Numbered from the stretch's first letter, positions 1 to 7,812 are shown. The stretch is 9,519 nt of DNA from CAZYWA01 sp964650975 [NCBI: uncultured bacterium] (GCA_964650975.1 CAZYWA010000302.1:1-9519), one strand, 5' to 3'. Made by a program: numbers and translations. Notes: a model not told the origin generated them from the sequence alone.

Positions 1-355
1 CGCACATCGTGAAATCAGGCGACGCATCGAGAAAGGCGACCTGCTTCGCCAGCTTGTCAGGGCTCGTCCAGCGATCGTCTCCATCGCAAATCGCGACGTA
101 CTCTCCACTCGCGTGATGCAGCAGGTCCAAGAAGTTCCGATGGCCGCCGATGTTGCTCCGCCGGCGGAAAGGGCGCACCACACCGGGGTGATTGCGGGCG
201 TACGACGCCACGATCTCGCCAGTCGAATCCGTCGAGGCGTCGTCTCCGACCAGCACCTCGATTGGAAACTCGGTCCGCTGGCCGAGAATCCCCTCGAGCG
301 CTTCCCCGATGTAAGGCCCGTGGTTGTAAGTCGTCACCAGCACACTGACCTTCAT
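1..355 (-). CDS. Family 2 glycosyltransferase (GT-A fold), N-terminal part only
   Basis: Reads leftward from an ATG at 355-353 and runs off the window at base 1, so only the first 118 residues are seen. It opens MKVSVLVTTYNHGPYI, the typical first beta strand and nucleotide-binding start of GT2 enzymes. VGDDASTDST follows at about residues 37-45, with the acidic pair D38/D39 that contacts the nucleotide sugar. The metal-binding DxD-type motif DGDD is at 91-94, followed by W96, P99 and KLAKQ, as in many cell-surface GT2 proteins. The family transfers a sugar from a nucleotide sugar to an acceptor at the cytoplasmic membrane face; donor and acceptor cannot be told. The start overlaps the stop of the upstream SGNH-like gene by 4 bases (ATGA), and a GAGGG stretch about 7 bases upstream could be its ribosome site. 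Family assignment is firm, substrate unknown. Confidence 0.9.
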   Translation of the reverse strand, partial: MKVSVLVTTYNHGPYIGEALEGILGQRTEFPIEVLVGDDASTDSTGEIVASYARNHPGVVRPFRRRSNIGGHRNFLDLLHHASGEYVAICDGDDRWTSPDKLAKQVAFLDASPDFTMC

Positions 356-1521
356 CGCTCGCCCTCGCCCGCCAACATGTCAGGTCGAGGGGGACCCAAC
401 GGGCCGAGGGCTTCGCGCCCAGAGGACGAGGCGGCCTCCGGCGCAATGGCTCCTGCGTCGCCGTTTGCGGATATCGCCGCTCGAGCGGCCGCCAGCTCCC
501 GGATCCTCGCCGCGAACGACTCGGCGAACACGCGGTGGGCCGTCGCGTTCGGCCGCGGCTCCTCGGGCGACACCGACCAGTCCTCGCCCGCCCGGCGGAA
601 GTAGTAATCGGCGTGGACGACGGTCGCGCCAGCCGATCGCAGCGCGTCCTCGGTCGCGGCGAGGAGCGTCGGGCGTTGGCCGGGACGGGCCGACACCACC
701 ATCGCCACGGCCGGCGGAAGGCCATACGCCACGAGCACGCGGTCGAGCGCCGTGACGTCACGTATGAAGCGCTCGCGCAGCGGCGCGGCACCCTCGGTGG
801 CTGCCTTCCAAAGATCGAGCCGGATGCCCAGCAAGACCAAAGCTCGATCGTATCCATCCGCGACGATGCCAGCCGCGGCGGAATGCTCGAGTAGCCAAGG
901 TTGACCGGGGAACGAGACCGCGAGCTCGGCTGTATGAGAACGGTGACCCGCGCCAGCCGGGAGGAATGCGTCCCAGGTCACGCCGTAGACGATCAGGTCG
1001 GGTTTCAGATCGAAACGCCGGCAGGGAACGGTTGGCGGCACCGACCGATCAGCCCAGCCCACGGGGAGGCTGACCGACAGGCACTCGGCAAACTGGAACT
1101 GCTCCCGAACCAGCTCGTCGACTTCTTCGCTGTGCGCACCCGGCAGCCCCAGATTCACGACCTCGAAGGGCGGGCCGAGAATCGACGCCAGAACGGCCGG
1201 GTACGCCTCGGGGGCCGAGACCCCGACGCCGGCGGTGATCTCATCTCCCAGGGCGAGGATTCGGAACGAGTGTGGCGACTTTTCGACGGTGCGCGGGAGT
1301 CGGCCCATCCCGATCCGACTTTCGAGCTCCCGCGGGTCGTGGGTCATGACGGTCGAGCCCGATCCGAGCCGCTCCGACGAGCGCCCTCGGACCTTGGCAT
1401 TCACCCGAGAAATGACCTCGGCGAGGAGCAGCGAAACCACCATGACGAGCACGGAGACACGGATCCGCCGCCACCAATCCCCGGCTTCGTGTGGAGCCGC
1501 GACCAAAGAATCGCTCACCAC
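352..1521 (-). CDS. Membrane-anchored SGNH/GDSL-fold protein lacking the usual catalytic serine
   Basis: A 389-residue protein. A hydrophobic segment at about residues 21-37, after WWRRIR, looks like a single signal anchor that would place the rest outside the cytoplasm. An SGNH-type domain follows: block I ILALGDEITAG (88-98), block II NLGLPGAHS (123-131), block III PDLIVYGVTWDAF (174-186) and block V PNATAHRVFAE (324-334). In active SGNH enzymes block I reads GDS, block III GxND, and block V has D two or three residues before H. Here the serine is E94 (codon GAG, bases 1242-1240), the block III asparagine is absent (W183-D184), and block V keeps H329 but lacks the usual aspartate. Residues 350-389 are Ala/Gly/Pro-rich and probably disordered. 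The start is GTG with another GTG next to it and no clear ribosome site, so the exact start is uncertain. Related folds O-acylate or deacylate surface glycans; this one may have lost or changed catalysis. It overlaps the downstream glycosyltransferase by ATGA. Confidence 0.72.
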   Translation of the reverse strand: MVSDSLVAAPHEAGDWWRRIRVSVLVMVVSLLLAEVISRVNAKVRGRSSERLGSGSTVMTHDPRELESRIGMGRLPRTVEKSPHSFRILALGDEITAGVGVSAPEAYPAVLASILGPPFEVVNLGLPGAHSEEVDELVREQFQFAECLSVSLPVGWADRSVPPTVPCRRFDLKPDLIVYGVTWDAFLPAGAGHRSHTAELAVSFPGQPWLLEHSAAAGIVADGYDRALVLLGIRLDLWKAATEGAAPLRERFIRDVTALDRVLVAYGLPPAVAMVVSARPGQRPTLLAATEDALRSAGATVVHADYYFRRAGEDWSVSPEEPRPNATAHRVFAESFAARIRELAAARAAISANGDAGAIAPEAASSSGREALGPLGPPRPDMLAGEGER

Positions 1522-1761
1522 CGGAGCACTCTACCGAAGGGCTGATTCGAAGGCGTCACGGCGCTCAGCAGGTGCGGTCTATCTCACCGGCTCCCGGAGG
1601 ACCACGCCAGAGCCCGGTCGCCGAGGCTGGCCCGGACGCCGGCTCGGGTACGGCGCGGTGGTGCTGGCTCGCTGCGTGCGTCCTCGAATGCCATCACGTA
1701 TGCTTCGCGCCTCCTTCCCGACCGCCGCTGGGCTCCCCCTCCGAGACGTAACGGCTTCGCC

Positions 1762-3669
1762 ATGTGCGGCATCGCCGGGTTCCGGCTTCGCGACCCTCGA
1801 GACGATCGCTCCGCGCTCGACGCGCGTCTCGGCGCGATGGCGCGCTCCCTTCGCCACCGCGGTCCCGACGACTCCGGCACCTGGACCGACGGTCAGATCG
1901 GTCTCGCGCACACCCGGCTCGCGATCATCGACCTGAGCCCGGCCGGGCATCAGCCGATGGCGAGCGCCGACGGGCGCGTGCACGTGAGCTTCAACGGCGA
2001 GATCTACAACTTCCTCGAGCTGCGCGCCGAGCTCGAGGGCCAGGGCGTCGCGTTCCGCAGCCGCTCCGACACCGAGGTGCTGATCGCCGGCTACCAGCGC
2101 TGGGGGCTCGACGTCTTCGAGCGGCTGCGCGGCATGTTCGCGATCGCGCTCTGGGACGAAAGCGAGCGCAACCTGGTGTTGGCGCGCGACCGTGTCGGCA
2201 AGAAGCCGCTCTACTACGGCTGGAGCGACGGCGCCCTGGTCTTCGGTTCCGAGATCAAGGCGATCCTCACCTGGCCCGGCTTCGCGCGCCGCGCCGACCT
2301 CGCGGCGATTCATCATTACCTCACGCTCCAGTTCGTCCCTTCTCCGCAGACCGCGTTCGAGGGAATCCACAGCCTGCCGCCGGCGCACCTGCTGCGCATC
2401 GACGCGTCGGGCCGCGCCGGCCTCTCTCGCTACTTCAGCCTCCCCGAGCCGCGCGCGGCGCGCTCTCGCCCGCGCGCCGAGCTCCTGGGCGAGTTGGTCC
2501 ACCATCTCGACGAAGCGGTGCGGCTCCGGATGATCTCGGACGTGCCGCTCGGCGCCTTCCTCTCGGGCGGCGTCGATTCGTCGGCGATCGTGTCGTCGAT
2601 GGCGCGGGTCGGCGGCGGCCGCATCAAGACCTTCTCGATCGGCTTCCACGAGCCCGAGTACGACGAAACCCGCTGGGCGCGGATGGTGGCCGAGCGCTAC
2701 GCGACCGATCACGAGGAGCTGGTGGTCGAGCCCGACGCGGTCGGCGTGGTGCCCAAGCTCGTGTGGCATTACGGTCAACCGTTCGCCGACCCGTCGGCGG
2801 TGCCGACCTATTACGTGTCGCAGATCGCGCGCCGTGAGGTGACCGTGGCGCTCAACGGCGACGGCGGCGACGAGAGCTTCCTGGGCTATCCGCGCTATCA
2901 GCGCTGCTGGGATCGCGACCGCGAGCGTCCGATTCCCCCATCGCTCGCGCGCCTCGCCGGCGGGCTCGGCGCACTCTTGCCGCACGCCGCCGGCCAGGTG
3001 CCGGTACTGCGCAAGATCCGCCGCTTGCTGCGCACCTGGGGCACGACGCCCGCGCAGTTCTATGCGCCGTCGATCGTCTACTTCGACGACGACGACAAGC
3101 AGGGCGCTTACGGCGACACGCTGCGCCCGTTCCTGGCGTCGTCGTCGCTGGCGCTGCTCGATCCTTACTTCGCGGCGGCCGACACGCTCGCGGGCGGCGC
3201 CTCGTGGGCCGACCTGCACACGTATCTGCCCGACGACTTGCTGGTGAAGGTGGACGTGGCCAGCATGGCGCACGCGCTCGAGGCGCGCTCGCCGCTTCTC
3301 GACCACGTGCTCATGGAATGGGCGGCCACGATTCCCGTCGAGGAAAAGCTCCAGGGCGGCCTCAAGTCGCTGCTCAAGGAAGCGATGGAGCCCTATCTGC
3401 CGCACGATTTGCTACATCGCCCGAAGATGGGCTTCGGTGTGCCGATCGACCGCTGGCTCCGGCGCGAGCTGGCGCCGATGGTGCGCGACACGCTGCTCGA
3501 CTCCACCGCGCGCGCGCGTGGGCTCTTCCGTCCGCGCTGGGTGGAGCGCACCATCGAGGAGCACGTGTCCGGCCGCCGCTCTCATCACACCCGCCTCTGG
3601 GCCATGCTGATGCTCGAGCTCTGGTTCCGCATGTGGATCGACGGCGCACCGCCCGAGGACGCTCCATGA
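1762..3669 (+). CDS. asnB: Asparagine synthetase (glutamine-hydrolysing)-type amidotransferase
   Basis: A 635-residue class II glutamine amidotransferase fused to an ATP-PPi synthetase domain. The start is fixed by MCGIAGF: Cys2 is the glutaminase nucleophile after Met removal, although no good ribosome site precedes it. In the glutaminase half, RHRGPDD (31-37), R52, NGE (78-80) and D103 line the glutamine pocket. In the synthetase half, SGGVDSS (268-274) is the pyrophosphate loop, FSIGF (291-295) follows, and NGDGGDE (365-371) and the conserved lysine-rich LLVKVD stretch complete the site. The family makes an acyl-adenylate and amidates it with ammonia from glutamine. The length and the GDGGDE form fit paralogues found in exopolysaccharide and O-antigen loci rather than housekeeping AsnB. 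Being the first gene of a glycan-modification cassette, it may amidate a uronic acid or amino acid substituent instead of making free asparagine (inference). Its stop overlaps the cupin start (ATGA). Confidence 0.93.
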   Translation: MCGIAGFRLRDPRDDRSALDARLGAMARSLRHRGPDDSGTWTDGQIGLAHTRLAIIDLSPAGHQPMASADGRVHVSFNGEIYNFLELRAELEGQGVAFRSRSDTEVLIAGYQRWGLDVFERLRGMFAIALWDESERNLVLARDRVGKKPLYYGWSDGALVFGSEIKAILTWPGFARRADLAAIHHYLTLQFVPSPQTAFEGIHSLPPAHLLRIDASGRAGLSRYFSLPEPRAARSRPRAELLGELVHHLDEAVRLRMISDVPLGAFLSGGVDSSAIVSSMARVGGGRIKTFSIGFHEPEYDETRWARMVAERYATDHEELVVEPDAVGVVPKLVWHYGQPFADPSAVPTYYVSQIARREVTVALNGDGGDESFLGYPRYQRCWDRDRERPIPPSLARLAGGLGALLPHAAGQVPVLRKIRRLLRTWGTTPAQFYAPSIVYFDDDDKQGAYGDTLRPFLASSSLALLDPYFAAADTLAGGASWADLHTYLPDDLLVKVDVASMAHALEARSPLLDHVLMEWAATIPVEEKLQGGLKSLLKEAMEPYLPHDLLHRPKMGFGVPIDRWLRRELAPMVRDTLLDSTARARGLFRPRWVERTIEEHVSGRRSHHTRLWAMLMLELWFRMWIDGAPPEDAP

Positions 3670-4076
3670 TTCGCCGCATCGAGCACGGCGGGACGCTGAT
3701 CGCGGTGGTGGTGCCGCGCGATCACCAGCCCGCATCGGGCGGCATCGAGTTCTACACGCCCAACGAGCTCTCGCAGCAGCTCGCGTGCATGACCTGGCCG
3801 GCCGGTCACACGATTCCCGCGCACGTTCACAAGGACGTGCCGCGCGCCGTGGTCCACACGTTGGAGGCACTTTTCGTGCGCAGCGGCCGGCTGCGCGTGG
3901 ATCTCTACGACGAGGAACGGGTCTTCGTCGGCACCGAGGAGCTGGTGGGCGGCGACGTGATCCTGCTCGCCGCCGGAGGGCACGCGATCACGATGCTCGA
4001 GCCGACGGTGATCGTGGAGATCAAGCAAGGGCCGTACGCGGGCGTCGAGGACAAGGAACGGTTCGTCCCGCGATGA
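3666..4076 (+). CDS. Small single-domain cupin protein of glycan cluster
   Basis: A 136-residue protein made almost wholly of one beta-barrel. Candidate metal ligands are H53 and H55 (PAHVH), E67 (HTLEALF) and H106 (AGGHAIT), the usual cupin HxH, E and H set, so a bound metal is likely. The start is ATG at 3666 inside the stop of the upstream amidotransferase gene, with GAGGA six bases before it. The C-terminal IKQGPYAG...DKERF segment looks conserved in small cupins that I associate with sugar aminotransferase genes in polysaccharide loci (memory, not searched). The family includes sugar epimerases, isomerases and proteins of unknown role; no catalytic residues of RmlC or FdtA type can be recognised, so the reaction is unknown. 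Its position between the amidotransferase and aminotransferase, with overlaps on both sides, argues for a role in the same sugar pathway. Confidence 0.85.
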   Translation: MIRRIEHGGTLIAVVVPRDHQPASGGIEFYTPNELSQQLACMTWPAGHTIPAHVHKDVPRAVVHTLEALFVRSGRLRVDLYDEERVFVGTEELVGGDVILLAAGGHAITMLEPTVIVEIKQGPYAGVEDKERFVPR

Positions 4077-5227
4077 ACGACTCCCGAGACACACCCGCGC
4101 GGCGCATTCCGGTTTGCGTGCCCGATCTGGGCGGCGCCGAGGAGCGCTACGTGGCCGACGCAGTGCGCGGCGGATGGATCTCGTCGGTGGGGCCGGCGGT
4201 CGAGCAGTTCGAGCGCGGCTTCGCGAGCTGGTGCGGAGCCGCGCACGGAGTGGGCACGTCGAACGGCACCGCGGCGCTCCACCTGGCGCTCACGGCCCTC
4301 GGCGTCGGTCCCGGCGACGAGGTGGTCATCCCCGACTTCGCGATGGTGTCGGTGCTCTTCGCGGTGCTCTATTGCGGCGCGAAACCGGTCTTGGCCGACG
4401 TCGAGCCCGACACCGGAAATCTCGATCCGGCCGAGGTGGCGCGCGCCGTCAGCCCGCGCACCAAAGCGGTGGTGGCCGTCCACACCTACGGCCATCCGTG
4501 CGACGTCGACGCGATCCGCGCGGCGCTGGGCGGCCGCGGCGCGGCGGTCGTCGAGGACGCAGCCGAAGCGCACGGCGCCGAGTGGCGCGGGCGTCGCACC
4601 GGAGCGCTCGGCGAGATCGCGACCTTCAGCTTCTACGCCAACAAGATCCTCACCACCGGCGAGGGCGGCATGGTGGTGACCGGCGACGCCCGCCTCGCGG
4701 AGCGCTGCCGCTACTACCGGAACCTGTGCTTCCCGCTCGATCGACCGCGCGATTACCTGCACGAGGAAATCGGCTTCAACTACCGGCTCACCAACCTGCA
4801 GGCGGCACTCGGGCTGGCGCAGCTCGAGCGCGCCGATCAGCTGGTCGAGGCGCGGCGTCGGAACGCGCGCGGCTACCGCGAACGGCTGAGGGACATCGCC
4901 GGCCTGACACTGCCGGTCGAACGCGACGGGGCGCGCAACGTCTACTGGATGTTCGGCATCCAGGTCGATCCGGAGTCGTTCGGCCGGAGCCGCGACGACG
5001 TGGCCGCGGCGCTCGCGGCGCGCGGCGTCGAGACGCGGCCCTTCTTCCAGCCGATGCACGTGCAGCCGCCTTACCTGCGGCTCGACGGCAACGGCCCCGG
5101 CCGCGGCTTTCCGGTCTCCGACCGGCTCGCCGCTCGCGGCCTCTACCTGCCGTCGAGCTCGGGCCTCACCGACGACGAGATCGACTACGTGTGCCGCGCG
5201 ATCCGGGACTTGGCCGGTGCCCGCTGA
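4073..5227 (+). CDS. DegT/DnrJ/EryC1/StrS-family sugar aminotransferase, perosamine synthase-like
   Basis: A 384-residue PLP enzyme of the fold-type I sugar aminotransferase family. K191 in FSFYANKILTTGEGG is the Schiff-base lysine. D162 in VVEDAAEAHGAE binds the pyridine nitrogen, the SNGTAALH stretch (63-70) binds the phosphate, and GFNYRLTNLQAALGLAQLE (234-252) is a family signature. The ANK-TTGEGG form and overall length resemble GDP-perosamine synthase (Per/RfbE), which converts GDP-4-keto-6-deoxymannose to GDP-perosamine with glutamate as donor. ArnB-, PseC- or FdtB-like substrates cannot be excluded. The start is ATG at 4073, overlapping the cupin stop by four bases (ATGA); a weak AAGGA lies about 15 bases upstream, so translational coupling probably drives initiation. 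The methyltransferase downstream starts before this gene ends. Family very sure, substrate only suggested. Confidence 0.92.
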   Translation: MNDSRDTPARRIPVCVPDLGGAEERYVADAVRGGWISSVGPAVEQFERGFASWCGAAHGVGTSNGTAALHLALTALGVGPGDEVVIPDFAMVSVLFAVLYCGAKPVLADVEPDTGNLDPAEVARAVSPRTKAVVAVHTYGHPCDVDAIRAALGGRGAAVVEDAAEAHGAEWRGRRTGALGEIATFSFYANKILTTGEGGMVVTGDARLAERCRYYRNLCFPLDRPRDYLHEEIGFNYRLTNLQAALGLAQLERADQLVEARRRNARGYRERLRDIAGLTLPVERDGARNVYWMFGIQVDPESFGRSRDDVAAALAARGVETRPFFQPMHVQPPYLRLDGNGPGRGFPVSDRLAARGLYLPSSSGLTDDEIDYVCRAIRDLAGAR

Positions 5228-6035
5228 GCGGCGCGGCAAACGCGGGCTGTTCGGGCGCTACGCCGCGTTCTACGACGCGCTCTACGCCGACAAGGACTAT
5301 GCGGCCGAGTGCCGCTACCTGGCGCGGCTCTTCGCACGCCACGCACGCCGGCCGGTGCGCACGATCCTGAGCCTGGGCTGCGGCACCGGGAACCACGATC
5401 TACCGCTCGCCCTCCGCGGCTTCCGGGTCACCGGCGTGGATCGATCGAGCGGCATGCTCGCTCGATATCGCGAGAAGGCCGTGGCCGCCGGGCTGCCGCT
5501 CGACGTGCGGCGCGGCGACCTGCGCTCGGCGCGGCTCGGCCGGCGCTTCGACGCGGTGATCTCGATGTTCGCGGTGATCGGCTACCAGGTCACCGACCGC
5601 GACCTGGCGCGAGCGCTCGCCACCTGCGCCGCGCACCTGCGTCCCGGCGGCGTGCTGGTGTTCGACGTGTGGCACGGCCCCGCCGTCCTCGCCGATCCGC
5701 CGGGAGCGCGAACGCGGACGGTGAAGGAGGGCGCGGACCGGATCGTGCGCCACAGCCGCTCGCGCACCGACATGGCTCGGCACGTGGTGAGCGTCACCTT
5801 CCGCACCGAGCGATTCTCGGGCGGACGCCGCGTCGAATCGGTGGTCGAGGAGCATCCGATGCGGTTCTTCTTCCGCGACGAGATCGAGGTCGTGCTGGCG
5901 CGCGTCGGGCTCGAGGGGGTCGCATTTCTGCCCTTCGGCAAGACCGCCGGTCGCCCCACCGAGCGCGACTGGAACCTCACGGTGGTGGCCCGGCGCGGGT
6001 CCGCGCGCCGGCGGGTGCCCGGTTCGCGGCCGTAG
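5217..6035 (+). CDS. Class I SAM-dependent methyltransferase, possibly acting on an amino sugar
   Basis: A 272-residue protein starting at GTG 5217, inside the end of the aminotransferase gene (11-base overlap). The N-terminal FGRYAAFYDALYADKDYAAEC (residues 12-32) followed by motif I ILSLGCGTGNHD (50-61), motif II-like VTGVDRS at about 71-77 and a LRPGGVLVFDVWHG stretch (142-155) show a Rossmann-fold methyltransferase. The pattern YD-Y-DKDY-E before motif I recalls the DesVI/TylM1 group, which N-methylates nucleotide-linked amino sugars. Because the preceding gene installs an amino group on a sugar, N-methylation of that product is a reasonable guess, not a demonstration; O-methylation is possible. 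The last 15 residues are Arg-rich (ARRRVPGSRP) and lie beyond the conserved fold. No strong ribosome site is visible, consistent with coupling to the upstream gene. TAG stop at 6033-6035. Confidence 0.85.
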   Translation: MPAERRGKRGLFGRYAAFYDALYADKDYAAECRYLARLFARHARRPVRTILSLGCGTGNHDLPLALRGFRVTGVDRSSGMLARYREKAVAAGLPLDVRRGDLRSARLGRRFDAVISMFAVIGYQVTDRDLARALATCAAHLRPGGVLVFDVWHGPAVLADPPGARTRTVKEGADRIVRHSRSRTDMARHVVSVTFRTERFSGGRRVESVVEEHPMRFFFRDEIEVVLARVGLEGVAFLPFGKTAGRPTERDWNLTVVARRGSARRRVPGSRP

Positions 6036-6045
6036 ACGGCCCTAC

Positions 6046-6062
6046 CCCGCGCTTTTCGCGGG
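6046..6062 (+). terminator. Possible 3' hairpin after the methyltransferase gene
   Basis: CCCGCG (6046-6051), loop CTTTT, CGCGGG (6057-6062): a perfect 6-bp GC stem eleven bases past the methyltransferase stop. No T-run follows (ATAAAC comes next), so it is at best a weak or Rho-assisted terminator or an mRNA end-protecting stem. Confidence 0.3.
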
Positions 6063-6176
6063 ATAAACGGCCTTTACGGCGCATTTTCGCCTGCCCGGTG
6101 GCCCCTCTCTTCGGGGCGGTCACAAGGCCGGCGACGGCGGCCGTGAGCGCTTGCAAAGGGATCGAGCGCGACCGTG

Positions 6177-6261
6177 CGCTGCGGCTGCGAGGGACCGCAG
6201 CCCTCCAAAAACGAGGAGACGGTTCGCAGTCGGAGGGACGCGGTCCCTCGCGTCCGCAGCG
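6177..6261. repeat. REP-like palindrome pair (BIME-like), locus 1
   Basis: Two inverted copies of a 30-base unit. Copy 1, on the minus strand (6206-6177), reads GGAG, stem GGCTGC, loop GGTCCCTC, stem GCAGCC, tail GCAGCG. Copy 2, on the plus strand (6232-6261), reads GGAG, GGACGC, GGTCCCTC, GCGTCC, GCAGCG. The GGAG ends face each other across a 25-base spacer (6207-6231). The two stems differ at two base pairs with both partners changed, so pairing is kept. The layout (conserved 5' tetranucleotide, GC stem, conserved loop, mixed orientation) matches bacterial REP/BIME elements mobilised by RAYT transposases in other genomes. It lies between the 3' ends of the convergent methyltransferase and speE genes, where it could block read-through or protect mRNA ends. 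Confidence 0.8.
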
Positions 6262-6318
6262 TTCGATCGGGATCGACCGCAACGGCCCGGAGCGGGCCGC
6301 CGGCGCCGGCCTAGACGT

Positions 6319-7158
<840 letters not shown>

Positions 7159-7163
7159 GGGAA

Positions 7164-7170
7164 CCTCCTC
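7164..7170 (-). promoter_or_regulatory. Ribosome binding site that fixes the speE start
   Basis: GAGGAGG on the minus strand, five bases (TTCCC) before GTG 7158-7156. It is a near-ideal Shine-Dalgarno sequence. It supports the GTG start over any start further upstream in the same open frame. Confidence 0.8.
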
Positions 7171-7223
7171 GATGCCTCGCTGGATGGCTTGCGCCGACGC
7201 GACGATCGACGCGCGGTGCAGTC

Positions 7224-7299
7224 GGAGGGCTGCGGTCCCTCGCAGCCGCAGCGCCTCATCGCGATCAACTGCTGCGGACGCGAGGGACCGCGTCCCTCC
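7224..7299. repeat. REP-like palindrome pair (BIME-like), locus 2, inside the spe operon
   Basis: Copy 3 on the plus strand (7224-7253) reads GGAG, GGCTGC, GGTCCCTC, GCAGCC, GCAGCG. Copy 4 on the minus strand (7299-7270) reads GGAG, GGACGC, GGTCCCTC, GCGTCC, GCAGCA. Here the GCAGC ends face each other around a short centre that is itself nearly palindromic (TCATCGCGATCA), so the whole block is a 76-base imperfect inverted repeat. As at locus 1, it holds one GGCTGC-type and one GGACGC-type stem, but in the opposite relative arrangement. It occupies the gap between speD and speE, so it would be transcribed and could fold in the operon mRNA, lowering speE expression relative to speD or marking a processing point (inference). 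Confidence 0.82.
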
Positions 7300-7336
7300 G
7301 TCCGTGCACTCGGAGGCGCTGGGACGCGCCTCTATC

Positions 7337-7744
7337 TCAGGAGTGGAGGACGATCGGCAGCGCGGTCGACGGGTATTTCGACGGCACGCTTTCGTCACCG
7401 AGCTGGCCGCGGCGCAGCTCGTTGGTCTCGGTGTCCGCGGCACCCAGCTCGCGGGTCAGGAACTCGTGCGCCTTCCACGGGTCCACCGAGTCGCCGCAGG
7501 TGTAGATGTCGACCGACGCGTAGCCGTGCTCCGGCCACGTGTGGATCGCGAGATGGCTCTCGGCGATGACCACCACGCCGCTCACACCGTACGGGTTGAA
7601 CTGATGGAAGCACACCTGCACGATCGTCGCGCCCGAGACGCGCGCGGCTTCTTCCATCAGCGCCTGAATGCGAGGCACTTCGCTCAGCGTTGCCCGATCG
7701 CAACCGCTGTACTCCACCAAGAGATGGCGCCCAAGCGCTTTCAT
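7337..7744 (-). CDS. speD: S-adenosylmethionine decarboxylase proenzyme, class 1b
   Basis: Decarboxylates AdoMet to supply the aminopropyl donor for spermidine synthase. It is made as a proenzyme that self-cleaves before a serine to create a pyruvoyl cofactor. I chose ATG 7744, giving 135 residues (MKALGRHLLVEY...). GGGAGG then lies nine bases upstream, whereas it abuts the other ATG at 7753 directly. With this start the key residues are S63 in AESH (cleavage and pyruvoyl serine), H68 in AIHTWPEHG and C83 in DIYTCG, exactly the numbering known for the Thermotoga enzyme. The size is normal for the small bacterial/archaeal form. It sits 68 bases downstream of the XRE-cupin regulator and upstream of speE in the same direction, so it is probably cotranscribed with both. 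Confidence 0.95.
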   Translation of the reverse strand: MKALGRHLLVEYSGCDRATLSEVPRIQALMEEAARVSGATIVQVCFHQFNPYGVSGVVVIAESHLAIHTWPEHGYASVDIYTCGDSVDPWKAHEFLTRELGAADTETNELRRGQLGDESVPSKYPSTALPIVLHS

Positions 7745-7812
7745 CAGGTCCATCCTCCCAATGGTGTTCGGTCACAACCCCGGGACCCCATGCCCCGGAA
7801 CCCCTTCCGACC

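Noticed and set aside
1683-1704. TATGCT at 1699-1704 as -10 box for the amidotransferase operon
   Set aside because: No acceptable -35 sequence lies 16-18 bases upstream; the 240-base divergent gap (1522-1761) must hold promoters for both directions, but I could not identify them.
1579-3405. Long reverse-strand open frame of about 608 codons opposite the amidotransferase gene
   Set aside because: It is Arg/His/Ala-rich with no recognisable domain, lies antisense to a well-supported enzyme gene, and is expected from codon bias in high-GC DNA.
6028-6041. GGCCGT-AG-ACGGCC palindrome across the methyltransferase stop codon
   Set aside because: A two-base loop is too tight for a stable RNA hairpin, and short GC palindromes are expected by chance here.
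7159-7443. Upstream extension of the speE frame to 7443
   Set aside because: It translates the REP-like repeats and part of speD in the wrong frame; the strong GAGGAGG before GTG 7158 and the homologous MELW start settle the start.
7745-7753. ATG 7753 as the speD start (three residues longer)
   Set aside because: The GGAGG abuts this ATG with no spacing, while ATG 7744 has nine bases of spacing and gives the expected S63/H68/C83 numbering. Still possible, but less likely.
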